A DNA stretch of 64,000 nt from Cherax quadricarinatus (lineage: Eukaryota; Arthropoda; Malacostraca; Decapoda; Parastacidae): NCBI RefSeq assembly GCF_038502225.1, contig NC_091301.1:24308008-24372007 (forward strand), in the 5' to 3' direction. Positions 32,229-42,556 of this stretch are shown one piece after another. The translations under genes and the position numbers were made by a program. The number at the start of each line of letters is the position of its first letter. Positions within the stretch are counted from its first letter, which is position 1. The notes under the pieces are model-generated. The model saw nothing but the letters and a program-made list of their open reading frames with translations, did not search any database and was not told where the DNA came from.

Positions 32229-35200
32229 CTGAGATGCTGACGTGTGTGGTGGCTCGGCGCTGCTGTGCTGACATGTGTGGTGGCTCAGAGCTGCTATGCT
32301 GACGTGTGTGGTGGCTCGGCGCTGCTATGCTGACGTGTGTGGTGCCTCAGAGGTGCTATGCTTACGTGTGTGGTGGCTCAGAGCTGCTGTGCTGACGTGT
32401 GTGGTGGCTCGGCGCTGCTGTGCTGACGTGTGTGGTGGCTCGGCGCTGCTGTGCTGACGTGTGTGGTGGCTCGGCGCTGCTGTGCTGACGTGTGTGGTGG
32501 CTCAGAGCTGCTATGCTGACGTGTGTGGTGGCTCGGCGCTGCTGTGCTGACGTGTGTGGTGGCACGGAGCTGCTATGCTGACGTGTGTGATGGCTCGGAG
32601 CTGCTGTGCTGACGTGTGTGGTGGCTCAGAGCTGCTGTGCTGACGTGTGTGGTGGCTCAGAGCTGCTATGCTGACTTGTGTGGTGGCTCGGAGCTGCTGT
32701 GCTGACGTGTGTGGCTCAGAGCTGCTGTGCTGACGTGTGTGGTGGCTCAAACCTGCTATGCTGATGTGTGTGGTGGCTCAGACCCGCTATGCTGACGTGT
32801 GTGGTGGCTCAGAGCTGGTGTGCTGACGTGTGTGGTGGCTCAGAGCTGCTGTGCTGATGTGTGTGGTGGCTCAGAGCTGCTGTGCTGACGTGTGTGGTGG
32901 CTCAGAGCTGTTGTGCTGACGTGTGTGGTGGCTCGGAGCTGCTGTGCTGACGTGTGTGGCGGCTTGGAGCTGCTGTGCTGACGTGTGTGGCGGCTCGGAG
33001 CTGCTGTGCTGACGTGTGTGGTGGCTCAGAGCTGCTGTGCTGACATGTGTGTGGTGGCTCAGAGCTGCTGTGCTGACGTGTGTGGTGGCTCAGAGCTGCT
33101 GTGCTGACGTGTGTGGTGGCTCTGAGCTGCTGTGCTGACGTGTGTGGTGGCTCGGAGCTGCTGTGCTGACGTGTGTGGTGGCTCGGAGCTGCTGTGCTGA
33201 CGTGTGTGGTGGCTCGGAGCTGCTGTGTTGACATGTTTGGTGGCTCAGAGCTGCTGTGCTGACGTGTTTGGTGGCTCAGAGCTGCTATTCTGACGTGTGT
33301 GGTGGCTCAGAGCTGCTGTGCTGACGTGTTTGGTGGCTCAGAGCTGCTGTGCTGACGTGTGTTGTGGCTCAGAGCTGCTGTGCTGACGTGTGTGGTGGCT
33401 CAGAGCTGCTGTGCTGATGTGTGTGGTGGCTCAGAGCTGCTGTGCTGACGTGTGTGGTGGCTCAGAGCTGCTGTGCTGACGTGTGTGGTGGCTCAGAGCT
33501 GCTGTGCTGACGTGTGTGGTGGCTTAGAGCTGCTGTGATGACGTGTGGTGGCTCAGAGCTGCTGTGCTGACGGGGTGTGGTGGCTCAGAGCTGCTATGCT
33601 GACGTGTGTGGTGGCTCAGAGCTGCTGTGCTGACGTGTGTGGTGGCTCAGAGCTGCTGTGCTGACGTGTGTGGTGGCTCAGAGCTGGTGTGCAGACGTGT
33701 GTGGTGGCTCAGAGCTGCTATGCTGACGTGTGTGGTGGCTCGGCGCTGCTATGCTGACGTCTGTGGTGGCTCGGCGCTGCTGTGCTGACGTGTGTGGTGG
33801 CTCAGAGCTGCTATGCTGACGTGTGTGGTGGCTCAGAGCTGCTATGCTGACGTGTGTGGTGGCTCAGAGCTGCTATGCTGATGTGTGTGGTGGCTCGGCG
33901 CTGCTGTCCTGACGTGTGTGGTGGCTCAGAGCTGCTATGCTGACGTGTGTGGTGGCTCAGAGCTGCTATGCTGACGTGTGTGGTGGCTCGGCGCTGCTGT
34001 GCTGACGTGTGTGGTGGCTCATAGGTGCTATGCTGACTTGTGTGGTGGCTCAGAGCTGCTGTGCTGACGTGTGTGGTGGCTCAGAGCTGCTGTGCTGACG
34101 TGTGTGGTGGCTCGACGCTGCTGTGCTGACGTGTGTGGTGGCTCGACGCTGCTGTGCTGACGTGTGTGGTGGCTCAGAGCTGCTATGCTGACGTGTGTGG
34201 TGGCTCAGAGCTGCTATGCTGACGTGTGTGGTGGCTCGGCGCTGTTGTGCTGACGTGTGTGGTGGCTCGGCGCTGTTGTGCTGACGTGTGTGGTGGCACG
34301 GAGCTGCTATGCTAACGTGTGTGGTGGCTCGGAGCTGCTGTGCTGACGTGTGTGGTGGCTCAGAGCTGCTGTGCTGACGTGTGTGGTGGCTCAGAGCTGC
34401 TATGCTGACGTGTGTGGTGGCTCAGAGCTGCTGTGCTGACGTGTGTGGTGGCTCAGAGCTGCTGTGCTGACGTGTGTGGTGGCTCAGAGCTGCTGTGCTG
34501 ACGTGTGTGGTGGCCCAGACCTTCTATGCTGACGTGTGTAGTGGCTCAGAGCTGTTGTGCTGACGTGTGTGGTGGCTCAGAGCTGCTGTGATGACTTGTG
34601 TGGTGGCTCAGAGCTGCTGTGCTGACGTGTGTGGTGGCTCAGAGCTGCTGTGCTGACGTGTGTGGTGGCCCAGACTTGCTATGCTGACGTGTGTGGTGGC
34701 TCAGAGCTGCTGTGATGACTTGTGTGGTGGCTCAGAGCTGCTGTGCTGACGTGTGTTGTGGTTCAGAGCTGCTGTGCTGACGTGTGTGGTGGCTCAGAGC
34801 TGCTGTGTTGACGTGTGTGGTGGCTCAGAGCTGCTGTGCTGACATGTGTGGTGGCACAGAGCTGCTGTGCTGACGTGTGTGGTGGCTCAGAGCTGCTGTG
34901 GTGACGTGTGTGGTGGCTCAGAGCTGCTGTGCTGACGTGTGTGGTGGCACAGAGCTGCTGTGCTGACGTGTGTGGTGGCTCAGAGCTGCTGTGCTGATGT
35001 GTGTGGTGGCACAGAGCTGCTGTGCTGACGTGTGTGGTTGCTCAGAGCTGCTGTGCTGATGTGTGTGGTGGCTCAGAGCTGCTGTGCTGACGTGTGTGGT
35101 GGCTCAGAGCTGCTGTGCTGACGTGTGTGGTGGCACAGAGCTGCTGTGCTGACGTGTGTGGTGGCTCAGAGCTGCTGTGCTGATGTGTGTGGTGGCTCAG

Positions 35201-35987
35201 AGCTGCTGTGCTGACGTGTGTGGTGGCTCAGAGCTGCTGTGCTGACGTGTGTGGTGGCTCAGAGCTGCTGTGCTGACGTGTGTGGTGGCTCAGAGCTGCT
35301 GTGCTGACATGTGTGGTGGCTCAGAGCTGCTGTGCTGACGTGTGTGGTGGCTCAGAGCTGCTGTGCTGACGTGTGTGGTGGCTCAGAGCTGCTGTGCTGA
35401 CGTGTGTGGTGGATCAGAGCTGCTGTGCTGATGTGTGTGGTGGCTCAGAGCTGCTGTGCTGATGTGTTTGGTGGCTCAGAGCTGCTGTGCTGACATGTGT
35501 GGTGGCTCAGAGCTGCTGTGCTGACGTGTGTGGTGGCTCAGAGCTGCTGTGCTGACGTGTGTGGTGGCTCAGAGCTGCTGTGATGACGTGTGTGGTGGCA
35601 CAGAGCTGCTGTGCTGACGTGTGTGGTGGCTCAGAGCTGCTGTGCTGACGTGTGTGGTGGCTCAGAGCTGCTGTGCTGACGTGTGTGGTGGCTCAGAGCT
35701 GCTGTGCTGACGTGTGTGGTGGCTCAGAGCTGCTGTGCTGACGTGTGTGGTGGCTCAGAGCTGCTGTGCTGACGTGTGTGGTGGCTCAGAGCTGCTGTGC
35801 TGACGTGTGTGGTGGCTCAGAGCTGCTGTGATGACGTGTGTGGTGGCACAGAGCTGCTGTGCTGACGTGTGTGGTGGCTCAGAGCTGCTGTGCTGACGTG
35901 TGTGGTGGCTCAGAGCTGCTGTGCTGACGTGTGTGGTTGCTCAGATCTGCTGTGCTGACGTGTGTGGTGGCTCAGAGCTGCTATGCA
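32229..35987 (+). repeat. 31-bp satellite, main part
   Basis: About 120 units of 31 bp: GCTGACGTGTGTGGTGGCTC + AGAGCTGCTGT. Two main variants at the centre, AGAGC and GGCGC, are mixed in 32.2-34.3 kb. From about 34.3 kb to the end AGAGC is nearly fixed. Occasional 28-33-bp units occur (for example GTGTGGCTCAGAG at 32707, GACATGTGTGTGG at 33044). Because 31 is not a multiple of 3 and the unit contains TGA, no long frame arises. Confidence 0.98.
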
Positions 35988-36089
35988 AATTCCAGTTTCT
36001 TAAAAAAGAATTCTCATAGGATTATAGAGATTTTGAAATCTGACTGGAAAAAGTAAACATATGTATTGAAAAGTTGAGTTTTTGTGTAG

Positions 36090-36900
36090 GGGAAAGGTGC
36101 CGTTTTCTATACTGTTGGTGAATGTACCGCTTTCTATACTATTGGTGAAGGTACCGTTTTCTATACGGTTGGTGAAGGTACCGTTTTCTATACGGTTGGT
36201 GAAGGTACCGTTTTCTATACTATTGGTGAAGGTACCGTTTTCTATACTATTGGTGAAGGTACCGTTTTCTATACTATTGGTGAAGGTACCGTTTTCTATA
36301 CTATTGGTGAATGTACCGTTTTCTATACTGTTGGTGAATGTACCGCTTTCTATACTATTGGTGAAGGTACCGTTTTCTATACTATTGGTGAAGGTACCGT
36401 TTTCTATACTATTGGTGAAGGTACCGTTTTCTATACTGTTGGTTAAGGTACCGTTTTCTATACTATTGTTGAAGGTACCATTTTCTGTATCGAAAGTACC
36501 ATTTTCAGTATTAAAGGTACCATTTTCTTTAGTTGGTGAAGGTACCGTTTTCTATACTGTTAGTGAAGGTACCGTTTTTTATACTGTTGGTGAATGTACC
36601 ATATTCTGTATTGAAGGTACCGTTTTCTATACTGTGGTGAAATTACCATTTTCTATAATGATGGTGAAGGTAATGTTTTCCATACTGTTGGTGAGGATAC
36701 GCTTTTTTTTTATTCTGATGACGGTACCGTTTTTTTCTACTTATAGTGAAAGTACTATTTTCTGTAATGTTCCTTATTTACCGTTTTCTATACTGGCGGT
36801 AAAGGTAAAATTTTCTATATTGGTGAAGGTATCATTTTTCTATATCGATGGTGGTTTGAAGTTCTGTTTTTTGTAGTGTGGCGGGATACAATTTTCTATG
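36090..36900 (+). repeat. 27-bp minisatellite (GGTGAAGGTACCGTTTTCTA)
   Basis: About 28 units. The first 15 are nearly identical: GGTGAAGGTACCGTTTTCTA + TACTATT, each with a KpnI-type GGTACC. From about 36480 units shorten and diverge. A 264-codon frame repeating VKVPFSILL arises because 27 is a multiple of 3; it is not supported as a protein. Confidence 0.96.
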
Positions 36901-37078
36901 CTGTGGTTGGTACCATTTTCTGTACCGTTGGTGGGATAACGTTTTCTATACATCTGTTGCGGTGACATTTTCTAAACGGGAATTCCATAACTTTTTTGAA
37001 ATACAGTTCTCTATATTAATAGTTTTCTATACGTTTTCTGCATTTTAGTATACTGAGCGAGAACTCAATAAGTGTTAA
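36901..37078. other. Decayed edge of the 27-bp array, no gene
   Basis: Scattered GTTTTCTATAC words (36888, 36932, 37008) without regular spacing. Confidence 0.5.
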
Positions 37079-37079
37079 G

Positions 37080-37312
37080 GGACCACGACTCTCCAGCACC
37101 CTTCCATCATACATAAGGGGGTTACCAACAAACTCTCAGCTGTCTTCAAGAGGGAACTCGACAGATCTCTTAAAACAGTTCCTGATCAACCGATAAGTGG
37201 TGTGCATACGTTGGACTGCGGGCAACGGGCTCTTGCCCGCAGTCCAACGATCAGGATGCTTGGTCTGGGCCCGGGTTGCGCGGGCGGTGACCACCGGAAG
37301 TGACTCCAGGTA
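37080..37312 (+). mobile_element. Family A element 3' end with internal hairpin
   Basis: Carries the diverged coding end (TPSSIIHKGVTNKLSAVFKR style: CCTTCCATCATACATAAGGG, GCTGTCTTCAAGAGGGAACT) and the tail GGCCCGGGTTGCGCGGGCGG then GAAGTGACTCCAGGTA. The usual CAGCAGTAACAGCCTGGTTG segment is replaced by a perfect inverted repeat (next entry). Confidence 0.82.
37209..37249. repeat. Perfect 17-bp hairpin, 7-nt loop
   Basis: CGTTGGACTGCGGGCAA (37209-37225), loop CGGGCTC, and its exact complement TTGCCCGCAGTCCAACG (37233-37249). It sits where other A copies have the sequence after CGTTGGACTGCG, so the right arm is a local inverted copy of the left. Confidence 0.95.
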
Positions 37313-37370
37313 CACAAGGAGTGGTATTTGGTCTAGTGTAGGGCAGAGAAGTGCTCTCTATGACGGAGAG

Positions 37371-37619
37371 ACAGTTATGTATGTTGAAGATTGAGACACT
37401 TATGCAGCATATGGGAATCTTTATTCAGGAAACGTTTCGCCACACAGTGGCTTCATCAGTCCAATACAAAGAGGAAGGCGTAAGGAGAGGAGGAGAATGA
37501 GGAATGATGAAGCCACTGTGTGGCGAAACGTTTCCTGAATAAAGATTCCCATATGCTGCATAAGTGTCTCAATCTTCAACTTGTCGGTTTTTCAAACCAT
37601 TCATCACAGTTATGTATGT
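37371..37619 (+). mobile_element. Palindromic family P element with 14-bp target duplication
   Basis: ACAGTTATGTATGT occurs at 37371-37384 and 37606-37619. Inverted arms of 76 bases, 37383-37458 and 37505-37580, appear identical by eye and enclose 46 bp of A/G-rich sequence. The arms contain AGGAAACGTTTCGCCACACA and GTGGCTTCATCA. Outside the right arm is the tail TTGTCGGTTTTTCAAACC and ATTCATC. No coding capacity. Confidence 0.94.
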
Positions 37620-37629
37620 ATTTAGTAGT

Positions 37630-38275
37630 TACGCGTGAAGTTCTATGCTGCCAAGGCTCAAATTGATATACAAATTTATATTTTTTTATTGTTGGTGTAC
37701 GGTTTTTTTTTTTTTTTAGTTGTGCTGATTACCATTTTTATTGTTGCTTGTGGTGTTGCGCTAATTTTTGTTTATTTTCTTGCTGCTGTTTCCTTTTTCC
37801 TTCCACCATTTTTGCTGCTTTTCCTATCCCCTCCTGTCTTATTCTCCTCTTTACCCCCATCCTCTCTCCACTTCCCCCTACATAACTCCAAACGCCATAT
37901 CGTTACTAATTTTTTTCGCCCACCTCAACCTATATCACCACTGCTCAGTACCACAGTCGTTACCATCAGTAAAACACCAACAACAAACAACAATAGTAGT
38001 AATACCACCATCATTACCTCCACCTCCACCTCCAAATTGCCGCCGTCGTCGTCACTCCTTTTCAACCACATTCACTTCAAGACTCCTAGATCATTACAAG
38101 ACAAAATATGCATCGTGATATCCTTTAATATTAGAGATGACAGCAGGGAAGGCAAGACTACTGCAGCAGCGGCAGCAGGAAGGATAAGACTACTGGTACA
38201 ACTGAGGGATACACATATACCCGAGAAGGCTAAAAATAGACTGCAGTCAAGAGTTAAAGGCTACTTTTGACAATA
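37630..38275 (+). other. No gene supported; T- and C-rich sequence
   Basis: A 211-codon frame (37635-38270) starts in T-rich hydrophobic and then C/T- and ACC-rich sequence (Ser/Thr/Pro-rich), ending in an unremarkable basic segment. No domain is recognised. The bias explains most of the opening, so I do not call a gene. Confidence 0.4.
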
Positions 38276-38439
38276 TGTAAACAATAGTAGAAATACAAGT
38301 GCCTATTGGAATTCAGTAGTGGAATGTGTAACATAATGAGAAATGGGAAGGGAGAGGGAAGACCACACGGAATGCAGGCTGGGAGGTGACTACATGCTTA
38401 CCAAGCATATATCCTGAAGCACCTAACACACGTCGTACT

Positions 38440-38720
38440 TCAGCGGTATATGCAGACCTGTATGATTGAAGGACTGCTTTCAGGAGCCAAAACTAGGAAT
38501 ACTGTACGCAACATCCATTAAGTCAGTCTTAGACTATGCAGCACCAGCATAAAACACGCATCTAATCAAGCACGTAATGACACTTTTAGAGATGATAATC
38601 ATTGACAGGTCCCTTCCTGCCTTCATGGAGTTTGACAAGTTCCTCCAGGGAATATTACATCAGCCAGGCTATGGTGTTTTAGTTGAACTGAGAGCTGTTA
38701 GCGACATTTTTCTGACAACC
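38440..38720 (+). pseudogene. Non-LTR RT C-terminal remnant
   Basis: CCAAAACTAGGAATACTGTA translates as PKLGILYATSIKSVLDYAAP, the LxxLYxxxIRSVLDYAAP-type motif after the RT palm. About 100 bp later, EFDKFLQGILHQPGYGVLVE recalls the A-family LDRYLKSVPDQPGCGSYVGL. Frames shift between them. Confidence 0.65.
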
Positions 38721-40860
38721 ACCTTATCAGTTTATTAGTGTATCGAATTGTTGGCAGTCTATTGTCTTTTTCTTGCTGATATAGTGTCGTAGAGATCTCT
38801 AATAAAAGTTCCCGCTGTTACAACATCGAAACACCGAACACCGTATCACTTTCACTGTGAACTTCTATTATACAACCATTATTCTCACTTTCATAAACAC
38901 ACACACAATAGTTGTATACCCGGTTTAAAAATGTCTTTGAGTTTGTATGTCTCCCGATTAACCGCTATTACCTTCTCCTTAATTATCCAGCAGGGATACC
39001 TAATTACCATATATATGGGACCATTCCTTAATATTCTAATCACGTATTGCTTGGGCATTTTAGGAAGAGATGACATGTGAAATTAAAGATTCACTAACAT
39101 AAAAGAGGGAGTAAAGAGGGATAAATGAAAATGGGTCAAAATGACAATTATTTACTGAATAATAAATGGGATGAGTACAATATTACATTGCACTTTTTAA
39201 TCTTAGCAATAAATACTGCACTCATTATTATAATACCACAATCTGGGGAATTATTAATAGGGGCGGAAATGATACATGTTATTGTACAGACATCTGTTCA
39301 CTCTTAAGTCACCAGCTAACCAGAGTTGCGCCTCCTTGGAGAAGACTCCAGGCACACAACCTCTCTCTTGACCAACAAAGTCTCAACTGACTTATTCCCT
39401 CTAACTCTCATTCTATCTCTTACTAAGTAATTCCCATGGGTGAAAGTTTACACTTGACTCCTTACACACAGATAACCAGGAAAGGTGACGCTGTATCACA
39501 TTCGACCAACAGGACACTGGACGTGGGAATTATTACTATAGACTCTGGTCCTACAGCTGCCTAACTCAAATATAAATTTGTTTACAAGCTAAACTTGAGA
39601 AGGCTATATGAACAGTCCCTATACATCACATGGTGTGTAAAAATTAAAAATGTTGCAACATAAGCTTGCAACCTGGTAATAAACTTATATTCTCTCTTTC
39701 GGTAAAAATATAAATTGAAATACACGTGCCAAGCATGCAGTTCTCAGAGACCAGGATTTACATGAAGTTTATTTCATTAATCTGCTGCTAATCACGCATA
39801 TTTACGCCAGCCAGGAAACTGTCGTTGACGTAGATTTACGCCTAAATTCCTCTGCCTCCAAAATGGTCCCAATCAGTCTGGTTAGTACTATATTAGAGAA
39901 AGCATATCTTTGCTGTAGGTGTGTGCAGTAAAAAAAAATCATGTGTGCAGGGTACTGTGGGAGCCATTATATGCCATTTCATTAGTGTTACTGAACAATA
40001 AATATAAGCAAAAATTTATATGACAGATATACACCAGTCACAGTCAGTCATATCTTCGTAAGTCTTAATTTTATTTTACTCAGCCTTGTTATATTGTGCT
40101 TCTAAATTTAGGAAGTACCTTTTGGTAAGATTAATTTTGTTTTCAAAATGGCCGACACTGAGGGCATTTTTATTTTAGACCCTTAAGTGGTTTTTAAGGT
40201 TATTTATCGAGTAAATAACCAAATGAAATGTGGATTATGTGCTGCAAGTAAAACATCGCTCATGGTAATAAGGATAGCAAACCAAACCCAGCATAAATTT
40301 AAATAAGGATTATCATTTACATCTTAGAAGCAAGTATGGGTAAAAGAGTAGCTAAACAGTGACAGTAGCTGACGAAAGACGTACCATCAGTGAAACAGCT
40401 GTATCTCTTTTGAACACATACCTTTTGAACCTGGCAGTTGCATGTGATAACCTGTAGTGCTGTAGGAAGCCCAAGACCGGAATTGAAGATAAGCACAGGA
40501 CCGTAATAAACTAGTTTCCAACCAGAGTCCATTGTGTTTACAGGAAGTGAGTGTTTCTTATCTACAGCTGTCGACAGCATAACCTGAAGATGACAGGTTA
40601 GCGATAGAATGCCAAATTATCATCAGCTGAAGAAGGGATGTTGATGCTGCTCTTTCTTGGAGATTTTAAAACGTAGCAGATTCAGCCTAGTTACCACGAT
40701 CCATAAAAACAGCGAAAAAGGGTGTTTTAGCATCAAGGATATCAGCTTGAGAATAAGTTGCTTCCCTCAGTGTGGTTCCCAGATCAGGGGAAATTGTCTT
40801 TCCTTAAATTGCCTTCGTAATGTGGATGTAACATTGCACCATAAATTATGAGAGAATGCG
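38721..40860. other. No gene seen
   Basis: About 2.1 kb of AT-rich, apparently low-repeat sequence. The longest frames are 60-87 codons on either strand with no recognisable domain, splice-bounded exon pattern or repeat. It is one of the few stretches here that could be unique sequence. Confidence 0.4.
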
Positions 40861-40861
40861 T

Positions 40862-41020
40862 ACCTGGCAGGTACTTGTAGCTTACTTGCAGACAGGGGTC
40901 GTTACTGCCTCTGCAGCCTGGTCCGAGACCAGGCATTCCACTGGATGTCCTGATCAGCCAGGCTGTTGGTACTGGCTACACGCAGTCCAGCGAAGGCACC
41001 ACAAGCCGGTAGGGGTACAT
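40862..41020 (-). mobile_element. Family A 3' tail fragment
   Basis: On minus: CGCTGGACTGCGTGTAGCC, ACAGCCTGGCTGATCAGGAC, CAGTGGAATGCCTGGTCTCG, then AGTAACGACCCCTGTCTGC and CAAGTACCTGCCAGGTA. Confidence 0.8.
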
Positions 41021-41307
41021 TGATAATTCCCCCTATGTATATAGGGGAAGTGTTGAAGTTTTACGAGAGTTTCCACCTTTGAGTTATTTATCTCTTAGTA
41101 TTTTCATTTCACTCTTGCTCCGTCTGCCGATATATACCCATTTTCGTAGCGGCCATCTTGAATTTCTGCTAATTCTGAAAAATTATTAATGCTCTCAATA
41201 TGGCATTCATCGGGCGGTGTATCAGGAGACCCTAATTAATAAATTTTCAAAAAAGTGGATTACTAATAGTTCCAGGTTTACCGCTAATTGGCCGCTAGAC
41301 AAAAAGT
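41021..41307. other. No gene seen
   Basis: AT-rich sequence without recognisable features. Confidence 0.4.
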
Positions 41308-41382
41308 AACCTTAATGATCAGGCTGTCAACTAGGCCTGGTCTGGCATAGGTTGCTTGCTGTTGATCCCTCGAATCTATCTA
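41308..41382 (+). mobile_element. Short family A-like tail fragment
   Basis: AATGATCAGGCTGTCAACTA, GGCCTGGTCTGGCATAGG, GCTGTTGATCCCTCGAAT. Confidence 0.6.
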
Positions 41383-41439
41383 TTAGGCGGGTTTAATAGT
41401 AAAAATATTAAATACTGTAAAACTTTTGCCAGACGATAG

Positions 41440-41705
41440 ACCCAGGCTCAATAACTGTGTGAAGGAGCTAAGACTTTTCAACACCTTACTTCATACATAA
41501 GAGGGATTACAAGCAAACACCTGTCTTTAAGAAGGAACTGGACTAGTTTAAGTCAATGCCTGATCAACCGGGCTGTGGTTATGTTGGATTTCATGCGGCT
41601 AGCACCATCAGCCTGGTTGATCAGGCCATCCACCGGAAGGCCTGGTCTGGGACCGGGCCGCGAGGCCGTTACTCTCAGAACACTCTCCAGGTAGACCCCA
41701 GGTAG
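41440..41705 (+). mobile_element. Family A element 3' end, diverged
   Basis: GCTAAGACTTTTCAACACC through CACCTGTCTTTAAGAAGGAA, ATGCCTGATCAACCGGGC, GCACCATCAGCCTGGTTGAT, CTGGGACCGGGCCGCGAGG, and the end repeat CTCTCCAGGTAGACCCCAGG. Confidence 0.85.
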
Positions 41706-41779
41706 GTAGATCAAGCACCACACAGTAGAGTGCACTAAGTCAATAAGTTTTAGCCTTGACAGTGGTTAACAGAGAATCC

Positions 41780-41930
41780 TGGATTACCTACAGGTTACAT
41801 GGAGTCGCTTCCGGAATGCATCGTCCCCGCGGGTCGGTCCCAGACCAGGCCTGATTGATGGTCTGATCAGTCAAGCCCGCAATCGAACATATGCACCACA
41901 GCCCAGCTGATCAGGAAGTGACGTGTGTGT
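41780..41930 (-). mobile_element. Family A 3' tail fragment
   Basis: On minus: TGATCAGCTGGGCTGTGGTG, CATATGTTCGATTGCGGGC, TTGACTGATCAGACC, GGTCTGGGACCGACCCGCGG, then AGCGACTCCATGTAACCTGT. Confidence 0.8.
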
Positions 41931-42555
41931 GATGCACTTTCGACACCGACTGCAGTGGTAAAACAAAGTTGCAAAAGAGCCAAAAATAGTCATGGTAGCT
42001 TTGTACAACCCTCCGCCAATCACTAGTAGGCCACTCAAGCAAAAATGATGAAAATAATTGGGCACCATAGCCATCATAGAGAGGGGAGCCCTGACTGTAT
42101 ATTGCTAAAAGACGACTCGGAGGAGACACATTCACAACATTTATGATACTTAGGATCATCAGTATGGTTCACAAAGTTAGTACCTAAGGGAACCCACCAG
42201 GTGGGCACGAAGTAGAGGCAGACTCCACAGCCACCAGTTGTTACGTACGAGGCAGGGCCCAGGAGAGTTTATTCCTGGCAGACACAAAGGTAATCACCGA
42301 ATGAACTTTATGCCAGTAGAATCAGTAAAAGACCTAAACTCCTGGAAACAAAGAAGAAAGACATACCTGATAATATATAGATAGAGAATATTTTAAGACC
42401 AAGTCTTTAATCTGCACACTGGAAAAACAACTTTTTGGAATGAGAGAGATAGGAGGGAATGTAGAATAACAGCTTACTGGAGTGAGAAATATGGGAGGTG
42501 AAGAGTAGGGGCACTGTTGACACGAGACTTCAGTCTGCTACTAGTAGATAGAAAC
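41931..42555. other. Degraded retroelement-like sequence, unassigned
   Basis: AGTGAGAAATATGGGAGG (42480) and GATAGGAGGGAATGTAGAAT (42449) resemble the ERRRERYxxIY region of A elements, hinting at decayed copies. No clear alignment otherwise. Confidence 0.35.
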
Positions 42556-42556
42556 G

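Noticed and set aside
32229..35987. CRISPR-like array
   Set aside because: Units are contiguous 31-bp tandem copies with no unique spacers, in a eukaryotic context.
37635..38270. 211-codon ORF with a hydrophobic N-terminus resembling a signal or membrane segment
   Set aside because: The hydrophobic part comes from T-rich sequence and the rest from C/T- and ACC-rich DNA. No domain was recognised. It could only be revived by transcript evidence.
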